Counted from the first letter of the stretch, positions 53,051 through 61,589 are shown. The stretch is 64,000 nucleotides of DNA from JANXQE01 sp035651635 (GCA_035651635.1 DASRFK010000152.1:1-64000), one strand, 5' to 3'. Program-made: numbers and translations. The notes: generated by a model not told the origin, from the sequence alone.

Positions 53051-53839
53051 TCAGAAGCATGCTTGAACCACTCCGCCATCTACCCGGAGGGCGGCACCGT
53101 TGGTCGCGGCGGACAGTGGGCTGCATACGTAAGTCACCAGATTGGCCACCTCTTTGGTCGTCGCAAACCGCCTCAAGAGCGAAGACGGACGAATAGTTTT
53201 GAAAAACTCCGCTTCAAATTCTGCAAAAGGTCTACCACCGCTAAGTTGTCCCGCAAATTCCTCCACACCGGCGGAATGGGTTGGACCCGGCAACACCGCA
53301 TTCACCGTAACTCCTGTGCCGGCACACGATTGGGCAAGGCCGCGCGAAACAGCAAGCTGCGCGGTCTTCGTCATGCCGTAATGGATCATCTCAGTTGGGG
53401 TGTTGATCGCGCTCTCGCTGCTGATGAAAACGATGCGCCCCCAGTTCCGCTCCCTCATGCCGGGCAGATATGCACGGCTCAGGCGCACGCCGCTGAGCAC
53501 GTTGACTTCGAAGAACCGCCGCCAATCTTCATCGGGAATACTCTCAAAGGGCTTTGGCTCGAAAATGCCGAGATTGTTGACCAGAATGTCCAACAGCGGG
53601 AACCGCCGGAGCAGCTCCTCAGTCGCCGCCGCCGTGGAGAGATCCCCCGCGAAGCCTTCGGTCCTGGCATCCGGCACAGTTTGATGAATTTGCTCTTTCG
53701 CCTTAGCAACCGCGCTCTCCAAACGGCCGTTCACGATTACGCGTGCGCCTTCGCGTGCCAGCCCGGTGGCAATGGCAAATCCAATCCCTTTGGTGGAGCC
53801 CGATACGAGGGCTGTCTTGTCAGTTAGTTCCAGGTTCAT
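53051..53839 (-). CDS. SDR-family oxidoreductase
   Basis: The 262-residue protein is a complete classical SDR: cofactor site SGSTKGIG (about 14-21), NNLG (about 89-92), catalytic Ser in VFISSESA (about 140), Tyr and Lys in HYGMTK (about 154/158), and GPTHS after the PG turn. The end AALRVDGGVVQACF is typical. The N-R at GR after beta-2 (VNGR) suggests NADP. It contrasts with the SDR at 26390-27253, which lacks the Tyr. No operon partner is adjacent. Substrate is unknown. Confidence 0.93.
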   Translation of the reverse strand: MNLELTDKTALVSGSTKGIGFAIATGLAREGARVIVNGRLESAVAKAKEQIHQTVPDARTEGFAGDLSTAAATEELLRRFPLLDILVNNLGIFEPKPFESIPDEDWRRFFEVNVLSGVRLSRAYLPGMRERNWGRIVFISSESAINTPTEMIHYGMTKTAQLAVSRGLAQSCAGTGVTVNAVLPGPTHSAGVEEFAGQLSGGRPFAEFEAEFFKTIRPSSLLRRFATTKEVANLVTYVCSPLSAATNGAALRVDGGVVQACF

Positions 53840-54043
53840 AGATTAAATGGCAGTGCGGCTACCGACGTCTAACATCCGTGCTTAATTAGTCCGTCGCGCC
53901 AATTCCAGAGGCGCAGTACCAGCCCGGGCGCATGACGATGCTATCTCCTCGGTCAGCGAAAACTCGATCGGAGCGCTCGTAGATTTGGACGTCTAAGCCG
54001 GCTTGAACCAATTCCATCCCGGTCGACAACCGTGACTATTCGG

Positions 54044-54601
54044 TCATCGCGCATTGGGTTGGACGAGCGCGGCGAGCAACGCGTCGAAACTTGGCGCGCC
54101 GTCATGGCGCACACCATTAATAAAAAATGAGGGGGTTCCGTTGACGCCGCCCCGCGCTCCACTTTGAAAATCCTCACGCACTCGCACCATGTGCGCGCCG
54201 CTCAATACTTCGCCAATCAAGCGCCGGGCATCCAGACCCAGAGCCTCGGCGTATTGAGCGAGACTTTCGTCATCAAGCGCCACTTGATTCTCGTATAGCA
54301 TATCGTGCATCTCCCAGAATTTTCCTTGTGCGCTTGCTGCTTCGGCGGCCTCTGCCGCGTGTTCAGCATGCGGGTGAGAGTTGGCCAAAGGGAAGTTGCG
54401 AAAGGCAAAGCAAAGGCGATCACCCAACTGCTCTTGAATAGCTCTGACGATGGGATAAGCCTGTCCGCAGTAAGGACATTCGTAATCGCCATACTCGACC
54501 AGCGCGATGGGCGCGTCTATTGGCCCTTGAATATGATCGTGCTTGGCTCGTGGGAAAAGCAGTTTTGATTTGGAAACGACGTTGGTGGGATCATTTTTCA
54601 T
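54044..54601 (-). CDS. DsbA-like thioredoxin-fold protein
   Basis: The start at 54601 overlaps the end of the peroxiredoxin gene by 11 bp, so the two are coupled. The 185-residue protein has the active site YECPYCGQAYPI near residue 42, a helical insert (ANSHPHAEHAAEAAEAASAQGKFWEMHDMLYENQ) and the cis-Pro loop GVNGTPSFFINGVRH. No signal peptide is present, so it acts in the cytosol. It is probably a reductant or disulfide exchanger for the neighbouring peroxiredoxin. Similar domains occur fused to NhaA antiporters. Confidence 0.9.
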   Translation of the reverse strand: MKNDPTNVVSKSKLLFPRAKHDHIQGPIDAPIALVEYGDYECPYCGQAYPIVRAIQEQLGDRLCFAFRNFPLANSHPHAEHAAEAAEAASAQGKFWEMHDMLYENQVALDDESLAQYAEALGLDARRLIGEVLSGAHMVRVREDFQSGARGGVNGTPSFFINGVRHDGAPSFDALLAALVQPNAR

Positions 54602-55115
54602 TTTGGTCCTTATTAAGTTCTTCCAGTGCTGTGAGAATTCCGTTCGCGCCGGGGTTGATCCCCACGGGAGAAACGTAACTCCAATAGATAACACCCGACT
54701 CATTGATCACGAATAGCGCCCGCTCGGTGGTTCCGTCAGGTTCACGATACACACCATAAAGACGCGCCACCGCGCCCTTCGGTTCGAAGTCGGCGAGCAG
54801 CGGGAAATGCAACTTGCGATCCCGGCTGAAGGCCGTATGACACCAGGCACCGTCAACGGAGATGCCAAGCAGTTCCGCTCCCAACTTCTTGAACTCCGGG
54901 AGAATTTCATTGTAGAGCCCCATCTGGTCACCGCAAACAGGACTCCAATCGGCCGGGTAAAACGCGAGCACGACCGGTTGTCCACGGAAATCGCTCAATT
55001 TGACCGCTTGATCCGGCGTGCTCTTCAGGCTGAAATCTGGAGCCACAGCCCCAGCTGGTAGCGCCGCAGATTTGAGGCTTCCCGGCTGTTGTCGTGGTGT
55101 GGTTTCATTATTCAT
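54591..55115 (-). CDS. Peroxiredoxin (AhpC/TSA family)
   Basis: The 174-residue protein has the peroxidatic site FYPADWSPVCGDQ with Cys61 in a P-x-x-x-S-x-x-C motif, and a second Cys in DGAWCHTAF (about 92) that might resolve the disulfide. GVYREPDGTTERALFVINESGVI is typical of the family. It reduces hydroperoxides, with electrons probably passed from the overlapping DsbA-like protein. The first 20 residues are a poorly conserved extension. Confidence 0.92.
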   Translation of the reverse strand: MNNETTPRQQPGSLKSAALPAGAVAPDFSLKSTPDQAVKLSDFRGQPVVLAFYPADWSPVCGDQMGLYNEILPEFKKLGAELLGISVDGAWCHTAFSRDRKLHFPLLADFEPKGAVARLYGVYREPDGTTERALFVINESGVIYWSYVSPVGINPGANGILTALEELNKDQNEK

Positions 55116-55244
55116 AACGGTCCTCCTACTTCAGTTTCATAAATCTTGGGCTGAGGTCTGGCTTTGTTAATCGTGGATTTCATCCCTGTTTAGCTTTTTG
55201 CCGGGTTATTTTGGTTTCGGGCTCTTGTTCGGTTGGATTCGCTT

Positions 55245-55742
55245 TCAGGCTGACCTCAACTCGCTTCCCATTCCGGCATTTCGCGAGGTTGATTGCTCCG
55301 CTTTTGCAAATAACTTGGCATCGAGGGATATTCTGCCGCCACCCATGAACGCGAGCGTCAAGACCACGAGCGTATACAAAATCGCAAGTTGCGGATCGCG
55401 GCCTGCCAGAAGGTTTTGAAGAATGGCGCCACTCAGCGCGCCAAATAGCAATATTGCGTTAATCCGCGTGAACAATCCAATGATGATGAACAAGGAGCAG
55501 ATGAACTGCACCAGCGTTGCCGCAACTGCCGAAGCGAGGGGTGCGGGGAAATGCATTCCAGCAACTTCCTCGGCCAATTTCCACGGTGTTCCGTTCTGGA
55601 GATAGGCAATCCATCCCTCCAATTTGTGCCAGCCGTGAATGTAGAAAATCATCAAGCCCGCCGACACACGAAGCAGAAAATGTCCCCACGTTTCGAGCTT
55701 ATTGCCCGGTTCCACGCTAAGCGATTTTCTGAAGAGATCCAT
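55245..55742 (-). CDS. DoxX-family membrane protein (intact operon copy)
   Basis: The 165-residue protein has four membrane helices with FYIHGWHKLEGW in the first loop, QFICSLFIIIGLFTRINAILLFG in the middle and NLLAGRDPQLAILYTLVVL near the end. It is the last gene of the 61-55 kb operon, 27 bp after the amidohydrolase stop. The DoxX at 18070-18510 is its paralogue in the collapsed copy. It probably transfers electrons from the quinone pool or thiols in support of the operon's enzymes. Confidence 0.9.
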   Translation of the reverse strand: MDLFRKSLSVEPGNKLETWGHFLLRVSAGLMIFYIHGWHKLEGWIAYLQNGTPWKLAEEVAGMHFPAPLASAVAATLVQFICSLFIIIGLFTRINAILLFGALSGAILQNLLAGRDPQLAILYTLVVLTLAFMGGGRISLDAKLFAKAEQSTSRNAGMGSELRSA

Positions 55743-55769
55743 AATTGGTGCGCGAATGTTTCGCGGTGC

Positions 55770-57647
55770 TCAGAAAGCGAAGCAGTCGCAGCCCGATCCG
55801 AAGAAGCCGGCATAGCGATTGCGAGCGGCCTCGATGCCCGCGAGAAGTTGATGGCCCGCATGGACGCAGCCATGATGATGGCATTTGGCATCGTGCTGAT
55901 GCTGCGGCATCGGTACACCTGCTCGCGCAGCCTTGCGAACGTCCAACGGCGCGCCGTAACCGCCGAACACCTTCACCGGCGACCATTCCGGCAAAACCGG
56001 AATTGGGGGTGGCGTGTGCGAAGCGAATTCCTCGGTCGCGTGAACGATCTTTCCATCAACAATCGTAAGCACGGACTCAATGCTCTTGATCTGCTCCTCG
56101 GGCACTGACAGATAGTCGTCAGTGAGCACAACCAGGTCCGCCAATTGCCCCGGAGCAAGCGCGCCTTTCTTGCCGCTTTCGCCGGAAAACCAACTGCTGC
56201 CTTTGGTGTAAAGCATCAACGCTTCTTCCCGGCTCAGACAATTTGCCTCGGAATAGAGCGCAGCGCCGCCAACGGTTTTCCCGGCCACGAGCCAGAACAG
56301 GGAAAGCCAGGGGTTGTAGCTGGCCACGCGTGTTGCATCTGTGCCCGCCCCCACGGGAATGCCCAAATCGAGCATTCTCCGAACTGGCGGCGTCCGTTCC
56401 GCAGCCTTACTGCCATAGCGATCCAGAAAGTACTCTCCTTGGAAGGCCATGCGGTCCTGGATCGCAATCCCGCCTCCCAACGCTTTGACTCGTTCGAGGC
56501 TGCGGTCCGAGATGGTTTCGCAATGATCGAAGAACCAATTGGTTCCTTTGAAAGGGATTTCACGATTGACCTCCTCGAACACGTTTAACATCCGGGAGAT
56601 GCTTTCGTCATAGGTGGCGTGAATACGGAACGGCCATCTATTTGTAGCCAAGAGCGAAACGACCTCCTTCAAGTCCTTTTCCAGGTTGGACGGAAGGTCG
56701 GGCCGGGGTTCCAGGAAATCCTCGAAATCTGCCGCCGAATAAACCAGCATTTCTCCCGCCCCATTGCAGCGATAGAAATCGTCGCCCTTGCCCGGCTTCG
56801 TCAGTTTCATGCAACGCAGGAAATCATCCTTCTCCTGGTTGGGTTTTTGCGTGAAAATATTATAAGCCATGCGAACGGTCATCTCTCCTCGCTCGTGCAG
56901 TTCTTCGATGATCGCATAGTCGTCCGGGTAGATTTGAGAGCCGCCGCCCGCGTCCACCAAGCTGGTGAGGCCAAGGCGGTTGAGCTCGCGCATGAAATGG
57001 CGGGAAGAGTTCATCTGCTGTTCAGGCGGCAGCTTGGGTTGCTTGCCGACGGTAGCGTAAAGAATTCCGGCATTGGGGCGGGCGATGAGGAGTCCGGTGG
57101 GGTTGCCTTTTCCGTCGCGCTGGATTTCACCCGCCGGTGGATTGGGAGTGTCTTTGGTGTAGCCGCAGGCCCGCAGCGCGGCTTTGTTCAACATGCCGCG
57201 GCAATACAAGTGCAGGATGAAGACAGGCGTTTCGGGGGAGACGGCGTTGATTTCATCAAGCGTGGGCATACGCCGTTCGGCGAATTGGAACTCGCTCCAA
57301 CCGCCGATGACGCGGACCCATTGGCCGGGCGGTGTCCGCTGCGCCTGCTCTTTGAGCATGCGCAAACCGTCCGCGAGGGAGGGAACACCGTCCCAGCGAA
57401 GCTCGAGGTTGTAGCTAAGGCCCCCGCGGATGATATGCATGTGGGAATCGTTGAGTCCGGGAATCACGCGCCGACCTTGTAAATCGATGACCTTCGTGTT
57501 CGGTCCTCGTTGATATTCCTCAGCGTCGTCCACGCCAACGATACGTCCGTCTTTGATGGCAAGATTACTTGCTTCGCGGTTTTTCGCATCTAGCGTGGTG
57601 ATGCGTCCGTTGCGGAGTATGAGATCGGGAACAAGTGATGTATTCAT
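55770..57647 (-). CDS. YtcJ-like amidohydrolase with Cys/His-rich tail
   Basis: The start at 57647 is fixed by AAAGGA and an ATGA overlap with the upstream gene; the open frame extends beyond. The 625-residue amidohydrolase_3 enzyme has the metal H-x-H motif NDSHMHI (H69, H71), HATYDES, FFDHCETIS and GTDATRVASYNP. Relatives are N-substituted formamide deformylase and YtcJ. The last 48 residues are unusual: HQHDAKCHHHGCVHAGHQ, then a helix AARNRYAG and the end GCDCFAF. This tail is kept in the truncated paralogue at 18.5 kb and may bind an extra metal. No export signal is seen. Confidence 0.88.
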   Translation of the reverse strand: MNTSLVPDLILRNGRITTLDAKNREASNLAIKDGRIVGVDDAEEYQRGPNTKVIDLQGRRVIPGLNDSHMHIIRGGLSYNLELRWDGVPSLADGLRMLKEQAQRTPPGQWVRVIGGWSEFQFAERRMPTLDEINAVSPETPVFILHLYCRGMLNKAALRACGYTKDTPNPPAGEIQRDGKGNPTGLLIARPNAGILYATVGKQPKLPPEQQMNSSRHFMRELNRLGLTSLVDAGGGSQIYPDDYAIIEELHERGEMTVRMAYNIFTQKPNQEKDDFLRCMKLTKPGKGDDFYRCNGAGEMLVYSAADFEDFLEPRPDLPSNLEKDLKEVVSLLATNRWPFRIHATYDESISRMLNVFEEVNREIPFKGTNWFFDHCETISDRSLERVKALGGGIAIQDRMAFQGEYFLDRYGSKAAERTPPVRRMLDLGIPVGAGTDATRVASYNPWLSLFWLVAGKTVGGAALYSEANCLSREEALMLYTKGSSWFSGESGKKGALAPGQLADLVVLTDDYLSVPEEQIKSIESVLTIVDGKIVHATEEFASHTPPPIPVLPEWSPVKVFGGYGAPLDVRKAARAGVPMPQHQHDAKCHHHGCVHAGHQLLAGIEAARNRYAGFFGSGCDCFAF

Positions 57648-58213
57648 ATAGATGTCCTTTCTTTTTCGGAATGTAACCAACCTTGGAGGGCTCTCGTGAT
57701 AAGTGGCATGACGACCCACGTCAGGAGCGCCACCACGAAGGCGTTGAAGACAATGTTGTTCAGGAGAAAATTCCAATTGTGAAGCAAGCGACCGAGCGTC
57801 AATGCCAGGAGCATGACCACTGGAACTACTCCGAGGTAAGTTGCGATTGCCATTTTCCACCGGGGTGGAGGCGCATGGTTGTTCTGGCGAAAGAACGCTT
57901 CGAGGCCGTGGAGTTCGCGAGCCTCAGGCTCGCCGTCCGAGAGCGGGGCCACTCGCTTTTTCCAGTCGAGGTATAATGGCGAAGCATAGAAGGCATCCCG
58001 CTCAGCCGCATTGGCAAACGAGCGAAGGATTCCATATTCCGTCGAGCTTGAGCCAGGTGGCGGAACCAGCATGGCCGCGCCCTGCACGCCACGGCGAGTC
58101 AGGGAGTGGGCAAAAAATTCCTTTAACGCGGCTTGGAACTCCTGCTCGTAGCCAGGCTTGATACGCCGGGTTATGGCAACGTGAATGGGTTGTGGACCAG
58201 CGCTCGCAATCAT
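57644..58213 (-). CDS. ABM-domain protein with C-terminal membrane anchor
   Basis: ATG at 58213 lies two bases after the porin stop, giving 189 residues. Residues 1-105 form an antibiotic-biosynthesis-monooxygenase (YgiN-like) domain: IHVAITRRIKPGYEQEFQAALKEF, then GILRSFANAAERDAFYASPLYLDW. Two membrane helices follow (MAIATYLGVVPVVMLLALTLGRLL and LLNNIVFNAFVVALLTWVVMPLI). ABM domains oxidise quinols or polyketide-like phenols without cofactor. The membrane tether places it near DoxX and the quinone pool. Its stop overlaps the amidohydrolase start. Confidence 0.88.
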   Translation of the reverse strand: MIASAGPQPIHVAITRRIKPGYEQEFQAALKEFFAHSLTRRGVQGAAMLVPPPGSSSTEYGILRSFANAAERDAFYASPLYLDWKKRVAPLSDGEPEARELHGLEAFFRQNNHAPPPRWKMAIATYLGVVPVVMLLALTLGRLLHNWNFLLNNIVFNAFVVALLTWVVMPLITRALQGWLHSEKERTSI

Positions 58214-58215
58214 AT

Positions 58216-59619
58216 TCAGAACAGAAAACTGATTGTTGCTGAGACGTAATCGACGTCCTTGCCGCCGGCTTCGTGAACATAGGTCCCGGTGAGGAAATGG
58301 ACGTAAGAGGCCTGGACAGTAATATGGCGTTGAAGCTGCCACGTTACGTTCGCGTCCAGGGCTGTGCCGACATAACTAGGCGAGTCGCTCCGCGCCGGGA
58401 TCGCCACGAACCCAGGCACCCCATAAACCGCATCGTGTCGGGAATACCTCCAAAACCAGTTAGCGCCTCCGTCAATCGTCAGGGTCTTGGTCGGCTTAAC
58501 GCTGAGGTTCGGATGGACGCCAATAATGTTCTGTGGTCGGATGAGGCTGGCGTCGTTGAAATACCCCGATTTGAAGTAGAGCGCGTCGAAAGTTTCCAGT
58601 TGTCCATCCTTTTGGTCATGGTCGCCGCTGGTGATTCCCGTCTTGAGCCCTAGTCTTGGCTGCCAGGTTGCATCGAACGTGTAACCACCATCAATTGCCG
58701 CTGTCCACGCCAGAATCGAATCACGTCCGAAGCTTCCCACCTGCAGGACTTGCTCCGCGTCCCAATCCCAATGATGCCAGGCGCCGAACTCTCGTGCGCC
58801 AAACGAATGCCTAAGTTCGTCCCCCGAACCGGAGGCGTAAGTGGCATGTTCGTTGCGAATGCCGAAGTAGTAGAGATCCAAACCCGCGCTGTGCGGGGCG
58901 TCAAAGTAATGCGTAGCGTAAAGCCCCCAAAACGTGGTTGAATGATCCTCCGCGTCAATATGGCCCGAATCCTTAACGGGCCGCGTCAGAAAAGCGGTGA
59001 AATTCCAAAATGGCCGCGAGTAAAGCGCCTCAAGTCCGTCAAATCGGAATGGAATGTTTGGAGCGGAGCGTGTTGCAACGAGTCGTCCTGCGCCGAAACT
59101 CATGCCGAAGCGTCCCACCCGCAACGTAAGACGCTCGTCGTCCGTCAGGTAGGGGACGACATCAACAAACGCGAACTGCAGATCGATGGGGTTCTGCTGA
59201 ACGGGGGGAGGTGGATGGGACTCGCCTGCAACGATCCCGGAGATACCCTCGGCGAAGAAGCGGACTCGCTCCCCTAAATGCACATCGGTCAGCAGCGTGA
59301 CGCGTTGCAACAAATAGGAGTCGGGGCCCAAGCCATGGATTCCAAAATTAGGATCGTAATTACCCTCGAAGCGTTCCCGTAACTCACCCCCAAGGCTCAC
59401 ATACCATAAAGGGTCGTCCTCTCGAAGAGGGATATATTTGGCGAGGTCAAACCAATCCGAGCGGTTGGCCGGGTTCGTCAAACAGGAATAATCCTCGTCA
59501 AATCGCACCATTTTGTAAGTAGGGGATTGCAAGGGAATTTCCGCGCCCGGCTTCAATTCCTGAGCCGATAGAACCACCGGCATCACGGCGAATACGGAAA
59601 TGAGCAGGGCGGGACGCAT
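58216..59619 (-). CDS. Outer-membrane alginate-export-like porin
   Basis: The 467-residue protein has a Sec signal (MRPALLISVFAVMPVVLSAQE). It continues with TYKMVRFDEDYSCLTNPANRSDWFDLAKYIPL and YVSLGGELRERFEGNYDP, the typical start of the alginate_exp/beta-barrel porin family. Amphipathic strands run to a C-terminal Phe (YVSATISFLF), as expected for an outer-membrane barrel. It is the third gene of the operon, 3 bp after the M17-like gene. It may admit the substrate hydrolysed by the operon or export a product. A stump of a related porin lies at 24.5 kb. Confidence 0.85.
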   Translation of the reverse strand: MRPALLISVFAVMPVVLSAQELKPGAEIPLQSPTYKMVRFDEDYSCLTNPANRSDWFDLAKYIPLREDDPLWYVSLGGELRERFEGNYDPNFGIHGLGPDSYLLQRVTLLTDVHLGERVRFFAEGISGIVAGESHPPPPVQQNPIDLQFAFVDVVPYLTDDERLTLRVGRFGMSFGAGRLVATRSAPNIPFRFDGLEALYSRPFWNFTAFLTRPVKDSGHIDAEDHSTTFWGLYATHYFDAPHSAGLDLYYFGIRNEHATYASGSGDELRHSFGAREFGAWHHWDWDAEQVLQVGSFGRDSILAWTAAIDGGYTFDATWQPRLGLKTGITSGDHDQKDGQLETFDALYFKSGYFNDASLIRPQNIIGVHPNLSVKPTKTLTIDGGANWFWRYSRHDAVYGVPGFVAIPARSDSPSYVGTALDANVTWQLQRHITVQASYVHFLTGTYVHEAGGKDVDYVSATISFLF

Positions 59620-59622
59620 CGT

Positions 59623-60354
59623 TCATTTTGCGAGAGATGCGAAAGGGGTTGTGTCCCTTTTCTGCAGTTCTACGGTTGCCGAATCAATGCCTTGGCCCAC
59701 CTGCTTCACGGCCTCATCGAAAAAGGACGGTCCAGCTTCAATCACCACTGATTCGATGCTGAATTTTGGGGCAAGGCCCTGCGCCTGGAGACGTTTCTCG
59801 GTGTCGTAGGCTTCAAGCATCTCCTCGGCAAAGGCGCGATCGCCCTCTCCCACATCAATCGCAGTGTTGCCTTCGTCCCGGATGACCGGTGCCCAGGCAA
59901 CGTGCTTTGCTTTGAGCCGGACGGCTTCGCGTGCCGCAATGCGTCCGACGATTCGCAGCGTGTCGAGCGACAAGTCATTTTCCTCGCCCAGGCCAATCAC
60001 CATGAACTGCCTCGCGGGGATTGAACCCTTGGGAGGGTTCAATAGGAATGTTTCGCCCGTTTCACCTGCAAACTCTCCGCGATTGCGCAACGAGGAGAGA
60101 ATGCCGCCAAGCTTTTCGTCCGTTTCCTTGGCAGCGCCCTGGTAGGTGTCGCCGGTCTGTTTATGTTTGAAAAGGCAGATGATTTGGAGGTCTGTTGGCT
60201 CCATATATGGGCCGACCATTTTGATGGAAAGCGTGATGCCAAGTGGTTTGGCGGGAAAAACGTTTTCCTTTGGCGTGGTCGTGGTGTCGGCAGCCGAGGC
60301 GTTGATCACCAGTCCGGCGCAGACGACGCTGAAAAAATGAAATTTGTTTTTCAT
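59623..60354 (-). CDS. Exported peptidase M17 N-terminal (macro-like) domain, stand-alone
   Basis: The 243-residue protein has a signal peptide (KFHFFSVVCAGLVINASAAD). A domain matching the N-terminal half of leucyl aminopeptidases follows: GAAKETDEKLGGILSSL, GETGETFLLNPPKGSIPARQ, then MVIGLGEENDLSLDTLRIVG and AAREAVRLKAKHVAW. The catalytic C-terminal domain with the two metals is absent and not encoded nearby. Such macro-like domains bind nucleotides or mediate assembly, so this is probably an exported binding protein. It starts 67 bp after the isochorismatase gene, with a hairpin between. Confidence 0.82.
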   Translation of the reverse strand: MKNKFHFFSVVCAGLVINASAADTTTTPKENVFPAKPLGITLSIKMVGPYMEPTDLQIICLFKHKQTGDTYQGAAKETDEKLGGILSSLRNRGEFAGETGETFLLNPPKGSIPARQFMVIGLGEENDLSLDTLRIVGRIAAREAVRLKAKHVAWAPVIRDEGNTAIDVGEGDRAFAEEMLEAYDTEKRLQAQGLAPKFSIESVVIEAGPSFFDEAVKQVGQGIDSATVELQKRDTTPFASLAK

Positions 60355-60369
60355 ACGAAAAATGAAAGC

Positions 60370-60408
60370 AACAGGAGTTACGAAGACTTAACTCCGTTAA
60401 CTCCTGTT
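60370..60408. promoter_or_regulatory. Perfect 11-bp inverted repeat inside the operon
   Basis: AACAGGAGTTA (60370-60380) and TAACTCCTGTT (60398-60408) pair around a 17-base loop. In the transcript the hairpin lies between the isochorismatase stop and the M17-like start, which has no good ribosome-binding site of its own. AGGAG-like bases are inside the stem. It may set differential expression or mark a processing site. Confidence 0.55.
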
Positions 60409-60421
60409 TAACTTGGTGGTT

Positions 60422-61144
60422 TCAGTGAGCGGCGACAGGAGTCATGCCGCGATTCGAAGTGTGTCCGTCGCCGGTAACTTTCTTTGGCACGATCTGTGGC
60501 TTTTGAGCGGTTTGGGGTGCGTGGTGGACCATCGTATAGGCGTATTCAACGCCAACGCCGTAAGCGCCCGCTTGGGGTCGGAGGAGTTTCATAAGCGCGT
60601 CGTAATGCTCCTTGTTCTTCCAATCGCGCTGCCATTCAAGTAAGGCGCCAATCGTGGTCAACCGCACTGCGCCGGCTTGCACCATGCGCGAAAGGGCCGC
60701 CTCTTGTGCGTCAGGTGAAGTCGCACCACAGCAATCCTGAACGACATAAACGTTATAACCTGCTCCGAGCATTTCGATCGTAGGCCAGGTGACGCAAACC
60801 TCGGTCCAGAGGCCGGTCATGATGATGTTCTTGCGCCCGGTGGCCTCGATGGCTTTGCGGAACTCCATTGAGTCCCACGAGTTCATCGAGCTGCGTTCAA
60901 TCACAGGTTGGCCCGGAAAAATGTCCAACAACTGCGGCCAGACATAACCGCTGAAGGATTCGGTCTCCACAGAAGTGAGCACTGTGGGCACCTTGAATTC
61001 CTTGGCGACTTTAGCCAACAAGGTTACGTTGTTGATCATCGTGGCGCGATCTGCGTTGGCAACGCCGAAGAGCATCTGCGGCTGAAAGTCGATGAATACA
61101 ATTGCAGAATCTTCGGGCGTGTAGGGTCTGTGGTATTGATTCAT
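60422..61144 (-). CDS. Isochorismatase-family hydrolase (intact operon copy)
   Basis: The 240-residue protein has the Asp of SAIVFIDFQPQM, FKVPTVLTSVETES and the nucleophile Cys in GLWTEVCVTWPTIEML. After the core, a 40-residue tail rich in Gln, Thr and His (HHAPQTAQKPQIVPKKV) extends it. It is the first complete gene of the operon that runs to DoxX. It matches the truncated protein at 19785-20288 over 145 residues. Reaction class: hydrolysis of an amide, ester or vinyl ether in a small molecule. The substrate is unknown. Confidence 0.9.
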   Translation of the reverse strand: MNQYHRPYTPEDSAIVFIDFQPQMLFGVANADRATMINNVTLLAKVAKEFKVPTVLTSVETESFSGYVWPQLLDIFPGQPVIERSSMNSWDSMEFRKAIEATGRKNIIMTGLWTEVCVTWPTIEMLGAGYNVYVVQDCCGATSPDAQEAALSRMVQAGAVRLTTIGALLEWQRDWKNKEHYDALMKLLRPQAGAYGVGVEYAYTMVHHAPQTAQKPQIVPKKVTGDGHTSNRGMTPVAAH

Positions 61145-61145
61145 A

Positions 61146-61388
61146 TTACGTTTCCTTTCTTTTTGTTTTTATTTGTTTGAATGTTAGTTGAGGTCGAACA
61201 ACAGAAAATGCGCGTCCCTTTCGGACGCAAAATGAGGCTTCCTTTACTTCATCGGTTGACACTCCGTCGCCGGGGGAAAGCTTTTCGCCATTCACGTCCA
61301 AATCTCCTTCGATGAGTTGAATCCATGCGTGTTCCATTGTTTTACTGAGGCTTGTCGGCAATTCTCCAACGCCCCTAGGTCTGATCAC
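61146..61388 (-). pseudogene. Pirin-family protein, C-terminal remnant
   Basis: The 80-codon frame reads EHAWIQLIEGDLDVNGEKLSPGDGVSTDE, the second cupin unit typical of pirins (HAW.Q...G...LNG..L..GDG....DE). The metal-binding first domain is missing. It ends one base before the isochorismatase ATG. A full pirin, often a quercetinase or redox sensor, was probably once part of this operon. In this form it is unlikely to be active. Confidence 0.65.
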
Positions 61389-61589
61389 CGAATGCTAGAG
61401 CCATGCCACAGCGTGGAATGGCCGCAATTAGCGCGATTCACCCAGAAAGCCTCGTGCCTGAGAGGTTTTTTACGAACCATTAACTCGCGACTCTTCAAGA
61501 ATTCGCGAAGTTTCACGAAATTGGGGGCGGTCATGCCGCGTGCTTTCAACTCCGGCAGCGTCGCTTGCAGGGTTGGTGCTGTGGGCAAG

